DNA of 64,000 nt, taken from the NCBI RefSeq assembly GCF_026213295.1, contig NC_079432.1:15053761-15117760 (forward strand), given 5' to 3'. The notes below the pieces were generated by a model. That model did not search any database, was not told the origin of the DNA, and saw only the letters and a list, made by a program, of their open reading frames with translations. Positions 32,401 through 45,846 of the stretch are shown here, one piece after another (position 1 is the stretch's first letter; each line of letters starts with the position of its first letter). Made by a program: the position numbers and the translations under genes. Source of the DNA: Gadus chalcogrammus. Its lineage: Eukaryota > Chordata > Actinopteri > Gadiformes > Gadidae.

Positions 32401-34280
32401 CACGGGGGCACACACTCAAGGCATCGCAACAAACCACTACACACTTTCCACTGACAAGTCGCCCCACAGAGGATCAACGAAACATTTGCACAATGCACAC
32501 AAGAACACACAAGAAAACACTCACACACACACGCACGCACGCAGGCACCCAGGCACGCAAGCAAGCAAGCAAGCACACACAGGCGCGCTCGCACACGCGT
32601 GCACACACACACTCACACACACACATCTTACACCACATTATCGAATTGAACACAACTGGTGCTTATTGCCGAAGATTGCCCTCCTACTTGATACCACCAG
32701 GAGTTTGACAGCAGGCGTGGAGAGGTCAGTACTAGGGTCATCAGAAGAGTATAAGAAGACATTTGAGATCTCAAGGAACTCAGTTGAGACTGAAGACTAC
32801 AGGCTGACCAGGCATCTAACCATTAAGCTCCGATCGATTTCGACGCCCATGTTTAGCGCATGCTACGCTACATTAGCCTAGCTATCATTTCCTCCCACAT
32901 ACTATGTTATCCCATGCTGTAGGCGCTCTGTACCCACCTAGCGTATCATGTAACACACACACAAACACACACACCTCCTGTACGTCCAGGAAGACAAATT
33001 ACATGTCACATCAAACCACTACGACGGGCGGAGGGAATACGATTGTTAGCCTCCAGGGGGCTAACCGTTGAGCGCTCCATCAAGGTGGTGGAGGTGATGG
33101 TGGAAGTGGTATCTGTGGTGGTGCTGGAGGTGGTGGTGGGGGAGGAGGCGGCCTGCGGTGGCCCCCTAAATCATTCGGTCAACGGCAAGGACGCGGTGAG
33201 TGGAGGATGGATGGGTTCTGGGGTCAGCGAGTTAAGAAAACGAGGTCCCCGTCGACCGCCGGAGCGTGGAGCCTGCTGTAGGTGACTCGCTCACACGCCG
33301 GCCCCCCTCCCCAGCGCCTCCCGCTGGGACGGAGTAATCAGCAGAAAGGGCCTTGATGTGCCCACTCATCACGGCCCCTGACAGCACAGGTACTGGACAA
33401 CCATGCAACACTAGTCCTGATGCCCTTAAACGGCCCGATTCAGTCAGAGGAGGAAGGCGCCAGCCTAAGGCCGGAGGCTGGGGAGGGACACGGCTTTAAA
33501 AAAAATGGGAAGATTTGTGGCTAGGGCAGAGCTTTGATATATTTGAAAATGTTGGAAACCAAAGATAGCTGTCAATCACCGTGAGTACAGATGACATAAG
33601 AGCAATGTAATTGGAGGAAATACTTGACAGTAAAACGCAAAAAAAAAAGCTCCAAGGGTAAGAGGGCAATAGCTGCCTATGATCTGTGTGTCTCTCTACA
33701 TATATTTTCAAGAAAGGATGGGGGGGGAGGTGCATAGAGATACATCACATCCACTCACAATCATTTGTTCTAACTGAAGACAGCTGTTGCTGTCAGCCCT
33801 CAAAATGAGTCCAGCATTCCTGGTCAAACCATTGATCTGTCATTCGTCTTCCTTAAGTAGGAGTTAACCAGCAGTTTGATGCCTAACAGTCACCTTTACA
33901 ATGGTGAAACCAATCATCGTAACAAAATCCATCAGGTATCGGGCTTACTTTGAGCTGATGTTACTCATATTTCCAACAAGATTGGGGAAAAAAAAACGTT
34001 TTTTTCGACCAGCCAACACAACGTCGCTCAGTTACCATCAGACTACAGATAATCGAATGATTAAATGTAAACAAATGGAGCTATGCAAATTAAACGGTGA
34101 GATAAATGGTGGATTCCAGCGGTGAATGGTGGGTGCTTCACAGCACCGTGGACGCAGGTGTTGGCTAGCAAATATTAATGTGGGGGCTGAGGGGGAATTA
34201 TTGTCCAGATGTTGACGAAGGGCTTTTCATGGCCTGAGATATCCCTCCCATGAGAAGACTCCGGTCAGTGGAACATAGTG

Positions 34281-34325
34281 CGAGATTAGATTCAAGATTC
34301 AAGATTCAAGATGCTTTATTTATGG
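34281..34325 (-). repeat. Heptamer repeat at a retroposon-like tail
   Basis: ATTCAAG repeated about 3.5 times followed by ATGCTTTATTTATG. In reverse this reads as an AATAAAG-containing 3' end with a short tandem tail, the usual end of a LINE-type insertion on the minus strand. Confidence 0.5.
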
Positions 34326-35624
34326 GCTGTTCCATGCTAATGGCATTTTTTCAATCGGTTTCTCTTAGTTTATACTTAGCATAATTAGCAGGATGAGCTC
34401 GGAAATAGTGGGAAAGGGGGAGAAGGATCGCAATTATTTTATCTCTTCTCTAAATTCAGTGTAGCCCAGTAATTGGAACATTCTAGAACGTTTTCTAGGA
34501 AAACCCAGAGAGCTCATTGGTCTCGTGACGTTGGGAATACAGCAGCCAAAAAGATAGTAGACAGAATTTGAATGGGGAAGGCAAGAAACACTTGAGCATC
34601 AATCTGTTTAAAGTCGGTTATTCAGACAGCGTTTTTCTTCCAGCCATAATCTATTCCAAGTTGAGTGAATAATTGACAAAATATTTATTGTTTTCCGTTG
34701 GTGCACAGCTGCAATGATTGAAGCCTAAAAGCTCGATGACCCACAAACCTAGATGCTTCAAAACACCAATCATGACAATCCCTGTTGACGCTATGCATTA
34801 ATGCTGAAACCAAAGCGCTAACAGCCTCGACTGAAGTGCCTCAAAGCCTTTCTTTTCCCATTACATTTCCTGCTCCATTTCAACCACCATAAAATGCATG
34901 CTAGGGCAGGTCCCACTGCCGAGTGGAAATCGAACTGGCCTCCGTCGCAAACGACAGATTTCTGATCTGAATTCTCTGTGCGCAAAAGGAACAGGAGGCA
35001 GAAGATGATTGGAACACTGGGTTCAAAGAATGAGACTGGGGACTCATGACAGCTCACAAACTGCGAAGGATTATTTATAGAGCGCACTTTGTTGAGATGT
35101 ACTTGGTTGTTTTTAAAGTTAAAATATACTTCTATCTGTGAAATGTAACAATTCTGGTGAAACCATGATTGTTCTGGTTGTAACGTCTCCTTTTCACTCT
35201 GTCCATTTGCGCATATGCAAATATTGGTCATGATTGAGAACCTCTCCATCACCTCCATTCATACCTGAGAATGTGACTGCAGATCGTCATGGAAACAGAT
35301 GGATGGATGAGGGGGCGTGGTCTATTGGGACAGGTGTGAGGGCTGAACAGGTGAAAGGTGAGGTCAAGGCCGGCCTACATGCCAGCCCTCTGATTCATTG
35401 ATTGTGTAATTACCGCATTCATTTCCGCATTCAAGCGTGAACGCGACAGAAACACAAACACAGGTCTTTGCTGCAGTGCATCTTAGGTAGACACTTGCCC
35501 CCGTGCTACTGTGTGGTTCCTTCTGGTTCTCATTTATGACCAGTGACAGCGGGACTGCGTGACGTGTTAGGATAGTATGTGTTTTAGTGTGTTAATATAG
35601 TGTATGCCTATGTTAGTATAGTTT

Positions 35625-35852
35625 GGGTCTCTCTCTTCCTCTATCACTCTCCCTCTCTCTCTCTCTCTCCTCGGTCTCTCTCTCCCTCTGCCCCTCCCTC
35701 CCTCTCTCTCTTCCCCCTCAATCTCTCTCCCTCCCTCCTTCCCTTTCTTCACCTCTCTCCCTCCTATCCTCTCTCTCTCTCTTCCCCCTCCATCATTCTC
35801 CCTCCTCCTTCCCTCCCTCCCTCTCTCCCTCTGTCTCTCTCCCTCCTTACAG
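35625..35852 (+). repeat. Pyrimidine-rich CT tract
   Basis: About 225 bp almost without A and G: CTCTCC, CCCTCC and TTCCC words, imperfectly repeated. Confidence 0.85.
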
Positions 35853-36579
35853 ACCACTGTGGCTCCGTTGCCTAATAATGAACCCACCTGCGGCCTCGTG
35901 ACACGAGCACACCGCCTCGCTGCCTTGCTCACTAGTCCTGCTGGCGCTCTCACTCCAGCTCTGCCTGTCAGGCCCAGAGAGGGAAGGGTTTGGATGCAGG
36001 CCTCTCAGCCCTCTCAATTACCTTTTTACTGAGTGTAGATTATGTGCCATGCCACTCAAGCCTCACAGGTGTAAAGGCTGGACATGTTAGGTTGTTTGAA
36101 ACCTGTGGTGCTTTGCTTCAGTCTGTCAGCGCTTCAGGTCATTAGTGTGAGGATTACAAAAAGCTTGCAGTCACCAATGTTGAAAGAGGGGTACTGTAGA
36201 GTATTTTAAGTACCGGTATGCTTAAATACCGAAATTCTTTACTCACTAAAATGAGGTACAAGGTCATCTCTTTTGAAACAACAAAGACAAGAACCACAAT
36301 GAGGAGAGGTTGAGACAATTCAAGAAGGAGTTTTGTTTTCCTGACTAACCTCTTTGGTGTGTCCCTTCGGACTAAGCCAAGGAGGAGGAAAGCACTTCAC
36401 GCTATATTAAATGAATTCACGAGGAACCTTCTCTGGAATGTTTTTTTATCAGAAATATAGACACACAGCCCCTGGTGTCTCACCCTCCTGGGCTCACAAA
36501 CAGACAGACAGACAGACAGACAGGCAGGCAAAGAGACAGACAGGAAGAGACTCAGTAGATCTGACCGGGTCTTCCTGTC

Positions 36580-36900
36580 TGTCTTCCTTTCTATGTAGGC
36601 TTACTCTTTCCCCGCCTCTCTTTCTGTCTCCCTCTCTCTCCAATATGGTAAGCTTACTCTCTCTCAGAGAAATCCTCCCCTGTGTATAGTAATCTAACTC
36701 CCTCTCTCCTGTCTGTATAGTAAGACTCTCTAGCCCATCTCCCTCTCCTGCATATAGTGAACCTCCCACGCCCATCCCTCTCTCCTGTAGAGTAATCTAA
36801 CTCTCTCTCTCCAGTATCTAGTGAGCCTCTCTCGCCCATCTCTCCCCGTCTCTCATGTATAGTAATCTTACTCTCTTTCTCCCACTCCTGTACATCTCAG
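36580..36900 (+). repeat. Degenerate minisatellite
   Basis: Repeated words ATAGTAATCT, ACTCTCTCT, CTCCTGT and GCCCATCTC recur about five times at irregular 45-65-bp spacing. A clear internal duplication without coding potential. Confidence 0.7.
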
Positions 36901-37108
36901 AGCGTTGACCTTCATGGCAAAGCAGCTCTGGGGACACCTCCGGGATGAGCTAACAGGCTGCTGGGACATGCACACTCAACGTGCACACCCACCGTGAACA
37001 CCCACCGTGCACTTCTTAGCAGTTATCTCTGCCCATCTGTCTGCTGAAGTGCGCATGGACACACTAGCTATAGCTATGTGTGTGTTGAGGCGTATGTGCA
37101 TGTCAGTG

Positions 37109-37113
<5 letters not shown>

Positions 37114-37199
<86 letters not shown>
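37114..37199 (+). repeat. (GT)43 microsatellite
   Basis: Uninterrupted GT run. Confidence 0.97.
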
Positions 37200-37202
<3 letters not shown>

Positions 37203-37394
37203 TCTGCGTACGTGCGTGCGCATGTGTGTGCGAGGCTGACCCCTATGCGTGTATTCTGCAGACGTGAAGGAAAGTAAACTCACTGAGCGGTTGAAGGGCT
37301 TTAAATAGAAGAGTGAGACAGTAACCATTACAATGATATGCTTTATCAATGGCTTAGTCTATTATTTGTTTGATGTGGATCTATCTATTCCGGC

Positions 37395-37735
37395 TCTTGA
37401 GTTCTGCAGCTGATGTAGCGTACCACTCTGAGCGTAGCATAGCTTCCTCTCAACAATAAATCATGTTTTTTAAAAGATCTTCAAACATCCCTTTTATCAA
37501 TTGAACCTGTTTATCTGTACCTAGTGCATCTGCACACTAGTTTAGCACACTAATTTAGCATGCTAATTAAGCATGCTAGCGTAGCTCTCCCAGCGTAGCT
37601 TCCCTCGAACAAGGCATTGCCATTGGCTCTTTATGCAAAGTCATTTTTATTAATCAAGCCTCTTTAGCTCTGTAGCTAATGCATTGCATGCTTCTTTAGC
37701 ATGCGTAGCACCCTTAGCGTAGCATCCTGGAGTCA
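37395..37735 (+). repeat. Degenerate ~165-bp duplication rich in TAGC words
   Basis: Two related blocks share GCGTAGCATAGCTTCC / GCGTAGCTTCC, then a CAA-rich stretch, ATTAATCAAGCC / ATCAATTGAACC, and CTAATGCAT / CTAGTGCAT in the same order. Probable old tandem duplication. Confidence 0.45.
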
Positions 37736-37949
37736 TTATAAAGCGCAGAGATACGGGGGGCTGAGGTATTGAATTGATTAAGATCATCTCTGGTTTGTCA
37801 GAGTTCAGATGATCTGAAAGAAAGCCTCAGGAGACCCCATAATAAACATCAGTTAGTTTCCCCCAACACTTAATTTGTGTGGGTGTGTGTGTGTTTCTGT
37901 GTGTGTTTTGCTTATCTATGTTCCAGTGGGCATGAATATGTGTGCATGC

Positions 37950-38164
<215 letters not shown>

Positions 38165-38165
<1 letters not shown>

Positions 38166-39190
38166 TTGGCATTGTGTCTGAGGTGTGAGATCAGCATGTA
38201 CACAGTGATTGAGGCTTGATGCAAAGTAATGCGGCACCATTTGTGTGTGTGTCAACATGGTAGCTTTTCCGTGCACGTATAAGAGCACTGCGGCTTGTGG
38301 TTTGAGTGCCCAGGTCCATTCAGGGAAACTTTATTAGTCTGGACCTTAATCACAGTTCTTGAACACATAACCAACACCCTCTAACCTCTATAAGACCACT
38401 GAAGTACTTCCAGAAACCTGAGGAGGCAACATCGTAGAGGGATCCCTCTGAACAGACAAAAGTGTAATTAAATCAACACACCAAGAACACAAACGCTGAG
38501 AGAAAATAGTAGCAACAGTCATCATGAATCAATCTTGACGGTGGGATAGTGTGTTGAACGAACTTACCCTTCCCTCTCCGTGCTGCGTCTCCCGCCCACT
38601 TATCGTCTATTTCCGACCAACCCACACCAGTGCTCAGCAAACAGAAAACAGCGACACAGTGTGTCTGACGCAACGGCGACGGCCAAAGGAGACGCAGTAC
38701 CGTTGAAGACGCACCGACTCCAACGCAAATATAGACAAAAGTTAAACCAGGGGACGGGAACAGAGACTATAAATACCGTGTTTCATCTGGTGCGCGTGAC
38801 TCAAGTTGATGAACTGATTCAATGTAATCAAATCAAATTGGATTTTTAATTTGAGTTTTTGTCATTATCGGCAAAAGACAAAAAAGGAGCGGGGGCTGAG
38901 GAGTGAGACAGAGAGAGACAGACCGACAGATTAAAGATCCTAGCTCAATTAAATGGCACCAATTGAAATGATTTTGATGAGGCCTTGTTGTGAGGCGTCT
39001 GCAGTCTTTCAACCGATTAAACGCAATTAATCAAATTGGATTTCCATTTCGACCGTTTTTCTACTAAATTGACATAATTTGCCTCAGGAAGTCAAATATT
39101 AAGAAGAAGGGCACTGTTGTTGTTAGCTGACGGAACTAAACTCCCAAATAGTCGTGTTATACAAGAGAAGAAAAATCAACAAATCCAGTG
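38165..39190. other. Gene-free; includes possible conserved element
   Basis: No coding region. 38780-39090 is repeat-free with several CAATTA/TTAATT words and carries one copy of a 23-bp word also found at 41528. Confidence 0.4.
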
Positions 39191-39199
39191 GGATTTAGG

Positions 39200-39500
39200 A
39201 GGTGGAAGAGGAGGAGGAGGAGCAGATCAGGCGAGGAAGAGGAGGAGAAGAGAAGGAGGTGAGGAGGAGGAAGAGGAAGAGATGAGGCGAGGAAGAAGAG
39301 GAAAGGGATTAGGAGGAGATAAGGCGAAGAGGGTGAAGCAGAGATGATGATGATGATGAGGAGGAGATGATGATTATGAGGAGATGATGACTTGGTTAAG
39401 AAGAGGAGATGAGGGAGAGGAGTTTGTGAGGAAGAGGAGATAAGGTAGAGGTGGGTGTGAGGGAGAGGAGGATGTGAGGAAGAGGATCTATGCTGAGAGA
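39200..39500 (+). repeat. Purine-rich GAGGA tract
   Basis: About 300 bp of GGAGGA, GAAGAG and GATGAT words with very few pyrimidines. Confidence 0.85.
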
Positions 39501-39818
39501 GCGGGGATAAGAGTCGAGGCCCCTCCCATCTCCATGTATTACAGCAGCGGATGATATGTTAATACTCCAGATGAACTATCAATAATCCAGATAACCTCCT
39601 AATATTCAGGATGAACCATTAATATTTCACATAATGGCCGCTTACAGTAAGAATAAAAACGGATGGAGAACGTCGTAAAATAACCATGGACCAGACGCAG
39701 CACAATCTCAACACAATGGCGTCAATTCAATCCTAAATATAAAATATTAATAAGACCAGAGAAGACGGGCCGTTCTCCCCGGAGGATCCTCAGGCCTTGT
39801 GGGGTGTGTACTGTGTGT

Positions 39819-39838
39819 GGGGGGGGGGGGGGGGGGGG
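39819..39838 (+). repeat. Poly-G tract (20 G)
   Basis: Uninterrupted run of G. Confidence 0.95.
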
Positions 39839-39932
39839 TGTTGCCTCCTTCATAGGCAACACACACACATAAAGAAACACACATACTTCCCACACACATA
39901 TTTCACACATGCACCAATACATTCTATTGTGC

Positions 39933-39934
<2 letters not shown>

Positions 39935-40013
<79 letters not shown>
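39935..40013 (+). repeat. (AC)39 microsatellite
   Basis: Uninterrupted AC run, followed by a shorter one at 40040-40075. Confidence 0.96.
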
Positions 40014-40017
<4 letters not shown>

Positions 40018-40039
40018 AAGAAACACAGATCCTTCACTA

Positions 40040-40072
<33 letters not shown>

Positions 40073-40144
40073 CACTACTGTGTGTGTGTGTTCTCTACTG
40101 TTCTCTACTGTGACAGTAGAGAAAGAGGTATAGACGGGAGGTAG

Positions 40145-40493
<349 letters not shown>

Positions 40494-40731
40494 GATAACT
40501 GTTGACGGCAAGGAAAAGAGAAAAAGGAAAGGCACAGCAAAAATGGTGACAGGGCGACAGGGAGGGGGGTGAAGAGCGGGATGAGGGTTAACCTGAGTGA
40601 CGGAGGAGGGGGAGAATGGAGGCAGGATGATCACACACATTCAGCAGCCATTGGGAGAGAGAGAGCGACAGAGCTGTAGGATAGGAGGTAGAGCGCGATA
40701 GCAGAACCACTCACAGATGGGGAGGGAGAGA

Positions 40732-40943
40732 GAGAGACACACACACACACATACACATACACACAGACAGAGAGCGACACATACAAACAGAGACACAGGG
40801 AGAGAGAGAGAGAGACACAGACAGAGAGAGAGACAGACACACACACAGAGACAGACACACACACAGAGACAGAGACACACACAGAGACACACACAGAGAC
40901 ACACCCCCCCCCCCCCCCCCACCCACCCACCCACCCACCCACA

Positions 40944-40990
<47 letters not shown>

Positions 40991-41070
40991 GGGAGACAGA
41001 TACAGAGAGAGACACAGACAGAGACAGAGAGTGAGTGAGAGCGAGTATGAGCGAGAGAGAGAGGGCGAGA
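40732..41070 (+). repeat. Compound CA/GA/poly-C tract
   Basis: (CA)n, (GA)n and (CAGA)n segments, a C17 run at 40904-40920, and ACCC repeats at 40920-40945. Confidence 0.93.
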
Positions 41071-42200
41071 GACACAAAGACCGAATGGAGCACATGGCCC
41101 TTAGGATGCATGCGAGTGATCGGTCAAACAACAAGTAAAAACATGAAAGAGCTGAGAAAGATGGGGCGAGAATAACTGCAGATCATACAGATGGAGGAGG
41201 ATAGGGGAACAGAGGACGGATGAACGGCAGACACAGAGAGAGATGGGGAGAAAGTAGATGGATAGATGCCTTCAGCACAGATAGGTGAGCTAAAGAGAGG
41301 GCTAGAGAGGTGAACAGCGAGAGGGGGATTTATAAACATACAGGCTGACCTGTGACCTTGAAGCCGTGACCTGTGATTGGCCGGAGCAGGGGTCGTGTTT
41401 GCGTGGGAATCTGTTGAAGTGGTATTCTCCTGGGCTGGATGCTTACCAGGCATTAGCAGGCTAATGTTTGCTCTGCGGTGGATTAAAGAAGATAACTAGC
41501 GCAATTCACTTGAATGCACATCAATAGTTTTGATTAGGCCTTGTTCTGAGTTGTATTATATCTCAGGCCAATTTAGATTGCATGAAATAAGATAAAAGGG
41601 TTGAGACAAACACAGTGTTGTGGTGGCCGTGGGGAAAAGTACTTCACAGCCAGTAGAAGATTGAAGGAAAACATGGCTTTAACGGTTCAACTTTAGAGAC
41701 TGGCTTCACCAGGCTATCACAGCTTGGCGTAAACATCACTCCTGGCAATCAATAAGTAAACCAGTGCGAAAGGGAACCAAGGTGTGACCCAGAAGAGGAA
41801 GAAAGTATCGGTCTGAAACAGAACCGGTCCCGGGATAAAGGTTCACCGAACATTCAGTGTCAAACTACTTAGCTCAGAGATGAAGGAAGTCAAGAAAGCA
41901 CGTTAACATTCCTGAATGATCTTCGAAACGATTTAAATGTGACAGATCGGATAATGGGTGGGTATTAGGTACAGGCCGCTGCTTCAAGACCTTACCAAAA
42001 ATAAAAAGAAGAAGAAAGCAATCCCCAGGACAAAGCGGCAGTTAAGGGTAGCGTCTGAGAGTGTAAAAGAAAAGCGAGCAGGTATTCAGTTCTCAAGAGT
42101 CTGACATAAGCGTTGGATGGAGAGAAAAGCTAGACCAAGACGCCCTGAATCCGTCCTGCTCCCTTAGAACCTGAACGTCTGCTTGATGACTGAATAAAAG
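41071..42200. other. Gene-free, mostly unique sequence
   Basis: No coding region could be supported. 41470-41600 has a conserved look and includes the second copy of the 23-bp word found at 38972. Confidence 0.45.
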
Positions 42201-42209
42201 CCAATTCTC

Positions 42210-42383
42210 CTAACATTGATTTTATGCTATATTTATTTTATCCTCCATATTTGCCATGTGAACATTTCATTTTACTTTATGATCTTGTTTATGTTTTATG
42301 TGTACGCTGTGTGTGACGTTTTCAAGCGACTGTGACTTTGAATTTGCCCCTGGGGATCAATAAAGTATTTATCTATCTATCTT
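42210..42383 (+). repeat. LINE-type 3' tail with (ATCT)n
   Basis: TTTGCCCCTGGGGATCAATA then AAGTATTTATCTATCTATCT is a 3' terminus very common in fish non-LTR retroposons, ending in a short ATCT repeat. The 5' limit is uncertain. Confidence 0.55.
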
Positions 42384-42588
42384 TTGAATAGTGCAGCTGA
42401 TCTCATGAGCTTGATCTGGGTGTGTGTCTGTCCGAGAAGGATCAGAGACACAGTTCGTGGGCAGGGCACTTCTAGAACAATTTATTTGAGGCAACCGACA
42501 GTGCGAGGAACCTGTTAGGCCTTAAGAAAACATCACCATTTTCAACCACCATTTTTGTCATTTCATGAAAGAACGACGTTGTTCACAT

Positions 42589-43299
42589 CAGTGTTGTTTT
42601 CGTCAGGCAAGACGAAAACGAAAATGACGTCGTCAAACCCCTTTTTTCCATGACGAAAATGAGACTAAGACGAACGTCACCAAAGCCATATAAAGACTAA
42701 AATGTGACAAAAAATTTAGACATTTTCGTCAGACGAGAACTAGACGAGACTAAATTGTTAGTGAGAGCATGTGAGCGGAGCGGAGCGTGGAGCGGGTGGT
42801 GGAGCGGAGCGGAAGAAATACGTTGGAGCGGGTTGGAGCGCAGAGCGGTTTTAAATTCAAAGGCCGGAGCGGGGATTTGACTCCGCTCCAGTCCGCTCTA
42901 GTCCGCTCCGATTTTAACTGCTTCTAGCGGCTTACATGTAGGTGGTTCACGTAGAATAGAATGGGTTTCAATGGGAGCATCCAAGCAACCTGATTGGATA
43001 AAACGCGTCACGTGAGACCCTTCCACCCCCCCCCCCCGCAACACTGGCTCGTGTGCTCGCGCGCAGCTGCGCCTGCACACACACGGCTGACACACACTCA
43101 TACACTACAGAGAGAGGCTGGTGGACGAGTTTTCGTCGGACTAAAACTAGACTAAAACCTTTTGAGTTTTCGTCAGACTAAAACTAGACTAAAACTTTCA
43201 AAGATAGAAATGACTAAAATGGGACTAAAACTAAGAAGCATTTCGTCAAAAAGACTAAGACTAAAACTAAATCTAAAATGCCTGCCAAAAACAACACTG
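42589..43299. mobile_element. Complete nonautonomous hAT element (711 bp)
   Basis: Begins CAGTGTTGTTTTCGTCAGGC and ends TGCCAAAAACAACACTG-like, so the termini are inverted. It is flanked by a perfect 8-bp target duplication GTTCACAT (42581-42588 and 43300-43307). Both flanks inside are rich in GACTAAAACTAGACTAAAA-type words; the centre (42770-42910) is a GGAGCG-rich block. No transposase sequence. Confidence 0.9.
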
Positions 43300-43307
43300 G
43301 TTCACAT

Positions 43308-43740
43308 CAGTCTCATTGATTCTACGTGATTAACGCACAGCGACACAAGGCGCACGGAGCCGATCGATAAGCAATGAATGAAACAACCTGTAGCGCGTTA
43401 ACCATCGCTCCTGTGCAGCCGCACTCTGGCCCGCTTCCTGCCCGGTTACTGCGCTTCCTATCCGTGGGCAGGAAGTGTGTGCGTCGGCGCAACCCGAGAG
43501 CACAGGACGCCAGCGCCGAGAGGCCAGGGCTCGACTCCCCCAGACAGACAGATCACATCTCCAGACACACCGCCATGACGGTTGCCCTGGAAACAGTGGC
43601 GCGGGTACACAAACACTCACACACTCACACACACACTCACGCTCTCACACACTCTCATCAGGGAGAGATAAATAAATAAATAAATACGTGAAGGGAATAA
43701 AAAATGAATAGAGCGATATACACAGACGTGGACATCCCCC
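43308..43740. other. No gene seen
   Basis: CpG-containing unique sequence with an ACAC/TCAC-rich patch at 43600-43655 and an AAAT repeat at 43669-43685. Open frames here lack any recognisable protein features. Confidence 0.45.
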
Positions 43741-43751
43741 GTTTCTAGAAG

Positions 43752-44330
43752 AACAAGTAAGTAAGTAAGTAAGTATTTTATTGTCTCTCTCACGAGAGAA
43801 ATTTGCTTTGGGCAAACAGAGAGCATCGGCGACACATACATAGAGATTTTACATAGACAACCATAAAAACATGAAAGATGAAACCCATTGCATTACCAAA
43901 ACACATGTCCTCCCACCCACCTTGAAACCCATTATAAAAAACATAGTCTCGGCACTACCCAAGCGCGTACAAGTATCCATAAGGATAATGTACTGCCCAC
44001 TAGTTATTGCACTATTGCCCCATTATTGCACTGTTCCTTCACGGAATGCTCCTTCCATAGTAGCTTAATTGATGGCGGAACTAGGGAGAACTTTAATCCA
44101 TTTAACCTACAAAATGGGAGCCGGTATCTTTTGCCCAGAGGCAACAGCTCATACTCCATGTTTAGGACATGGGTTGGGTCTGTGGCTATCTTAGAACCTT
44201 GCTTCCTAACTGTGTCCTCAAAAATCTCCTTTAAGGAGGATGGGCTTGCTTTTATACGGAATTGTATGTTTTTGGGGCGATAGTGAACAGCCGCCGGAGG
44301 GTAATTAATATTTTCTTTAGCTGTGTGAGT
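43752..44330 (-). repeat. Probable LINE 3' region with (TTAC)n tail
   Basis: On the minus strand the segment ends GACAATAAAATACTTACTTA, a polyadenylation-like signal followed by a TTAC tail at 43752-43774. This is typical of a fish non-LTR retroposon. The body lacks a recognisable reverse transcriptase, so only the 3' UTR part is present; the 5' border is a guess. Confidence 0.45.
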
Positions 44331-44471
44331 GCTGTTATTCGGCGAGCCAGATGAGCCCGTCCAGGGATCGGGGAGGCTGGACGATAGAATAACAGATTAC
44401 CCGAACGCCGCAGCCATCCACAACACCTGATACGCCTGGTGTGAGGTTTGGCAGGGATGTAGCATGAAGAC

Positions 44472-45718
44472 TAGAGATGCACCGATTGCAAAATTCTTGG
44501 CCGATACGATTTCCGGTTTTTAAGGAGGTCTGACCTGCCAAAACCGGTTTTTACGATACCGATTTTCTAAGAAATAATTATAATCATATAATAGCAGTGA
44601 TATTGATAGGTTTTCAATGTAGTGAGTCCCCGGGACCCACAGGTGGCGAGTTGGGTGGGTCCCTGAGAAATTCAATGGGTCCCGACTCCCCAGTTTAAAA
44701 AATGTGTTTCTTTTTTATTATTAGTCTATTTCTTAAATTAAATTAATAGTGTTAAACTCAATACATGAAATTGTCATCTGAAAAGCGCAGCCATTGGTAG
44801 TATGTGGTGAGCCACTGCTTCAGAAAAGTTCGCTTTTTTTGGGAGGAACATGTAGAAGGTTGAGGCACTTCTTCTGCAGTGGGCTCATCAAGCTCAGTAG
44901 AGGGGGAGGCAGAAGTAGGTACAGGCAATGTCAGGGACAGAAAATGCAGCTGCAATAGTTTGCTGACCTGCAATAGGTTTAATCTTTTTCTTTGGTGGTA
45001 TTTTTGCGTTCTCTCTTCTCTGCCTGTTTCTCGAGAAAAACTGGATCTCGTTGGAAGCGCGATGTATGCGCAGGCGCCGTTTGGGCATAACAATATGGCG
45101 GCTGCCGTTCAATGTAGTTTTCATCACCACCACCGGATTATGTTTCATTTATTTCATTACAGCACGTCCCCTAAACGTTACAACATAATCGACACGAATG
45201 AGCACAGCATCGAGCAGTGGAAACGTGGGTTTATTTACTATGAAGTTCGTATTTTTAATTGTTGAAATGAAATCAGCGGTGACGAGCTAGTTGTTTTGGT
45301 AGCGGCTAAATTAGCATGTCGCGATACTTTGTACAGGGGATCACGTCTGCGTCGAGTAGATGCGCAGAGGGTTGAAACAGCGCTTGTCCGGCCTGCTCAC
45401 AAGAAGGTTTCTTTGGCCAGTTACTGTACATTAAACACGAGTTGTTTAATGTTCACAATGTATCGTTTTTCATGGGGAAAATGAGATGCGTCCCCGGGAC
45501 GCATGGATAGTGAGTTTAGTGCGTCCTTTCAGATTTTAATGCGACATGTTTTCTTTCCGCGCTCTGGGCGCCTTGAGCTGCTACGCACCGCGCATGCGGG
45601 TGAGTTTGATCGGCCGAAAACCGGAAATTACGACAGTGACCGGCCGGTCACCGATTGTGGCCGATTGGATACAAAACCGGCTTTTTTAATCGGCGGCCGA
45701 TTGATCGGTGCATCTCTA
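44472..45718 (-). mobile_element. Complete nonautonomous hAT element (1,247 bp)
   Basis: Termini TAGAGATGCACCGAT (44472-44486) and ATCGGTGCATCTCTA (45704-45718) are perfect inverted repeats. The flanking 8 bp are identical, ATGAAGAC at 44464-44471 and 45719-45726. Inside, 44758-45093 on the minus strand retains the start of a zinc-finger hAT transposase; the catalytic part is deleted. Two internal CCCCGGGAC-centred blocks (about 44630 and 45490) look like a direct duplication. Confidence 0.93.
44758..45093 (-). pseudogene. hAT transposase N-terminal fragment (ZNF862/TTF-type)
   Basis: The C-terminal part of this 111-codon frame, KKRTFLKQWLTTYYQWLRFS, matches the sequence that precedes the Cys-rich finger in TTF/ZNF862-like hAT proteins. 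The frame stops directly afterwards, before the first finger cysteine. It is a remnant of the autonomous parent within the deleted element. Confidence 0.55.
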
Positions 45719-45723
45719 ATGAA

Positions 45724-45846
<123 letters not shown>

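Larger units (their letters stand above)
32400..37113. other. Gene-free upstream region
   Basis: No coding region could be supported. It contains a CA-rich patch (32500-32630), GGTGGT-rich sequence (33080-33150), a heptamer repeat at 34281-34315, a CT-rich tract at 35625-35850 and a degenerate minisatellite at 36580-36900. Confidence 0.5.

Noticed and set aside
43888..44283. 131-codon ORF with a non-repetitive protein-like sequence
   Set aside because: Lies within a segment whose opposite strand ends in a retroposon-type (TTAC)n tail; no recognisable domain, so treated as LINE 3' UTR noise.
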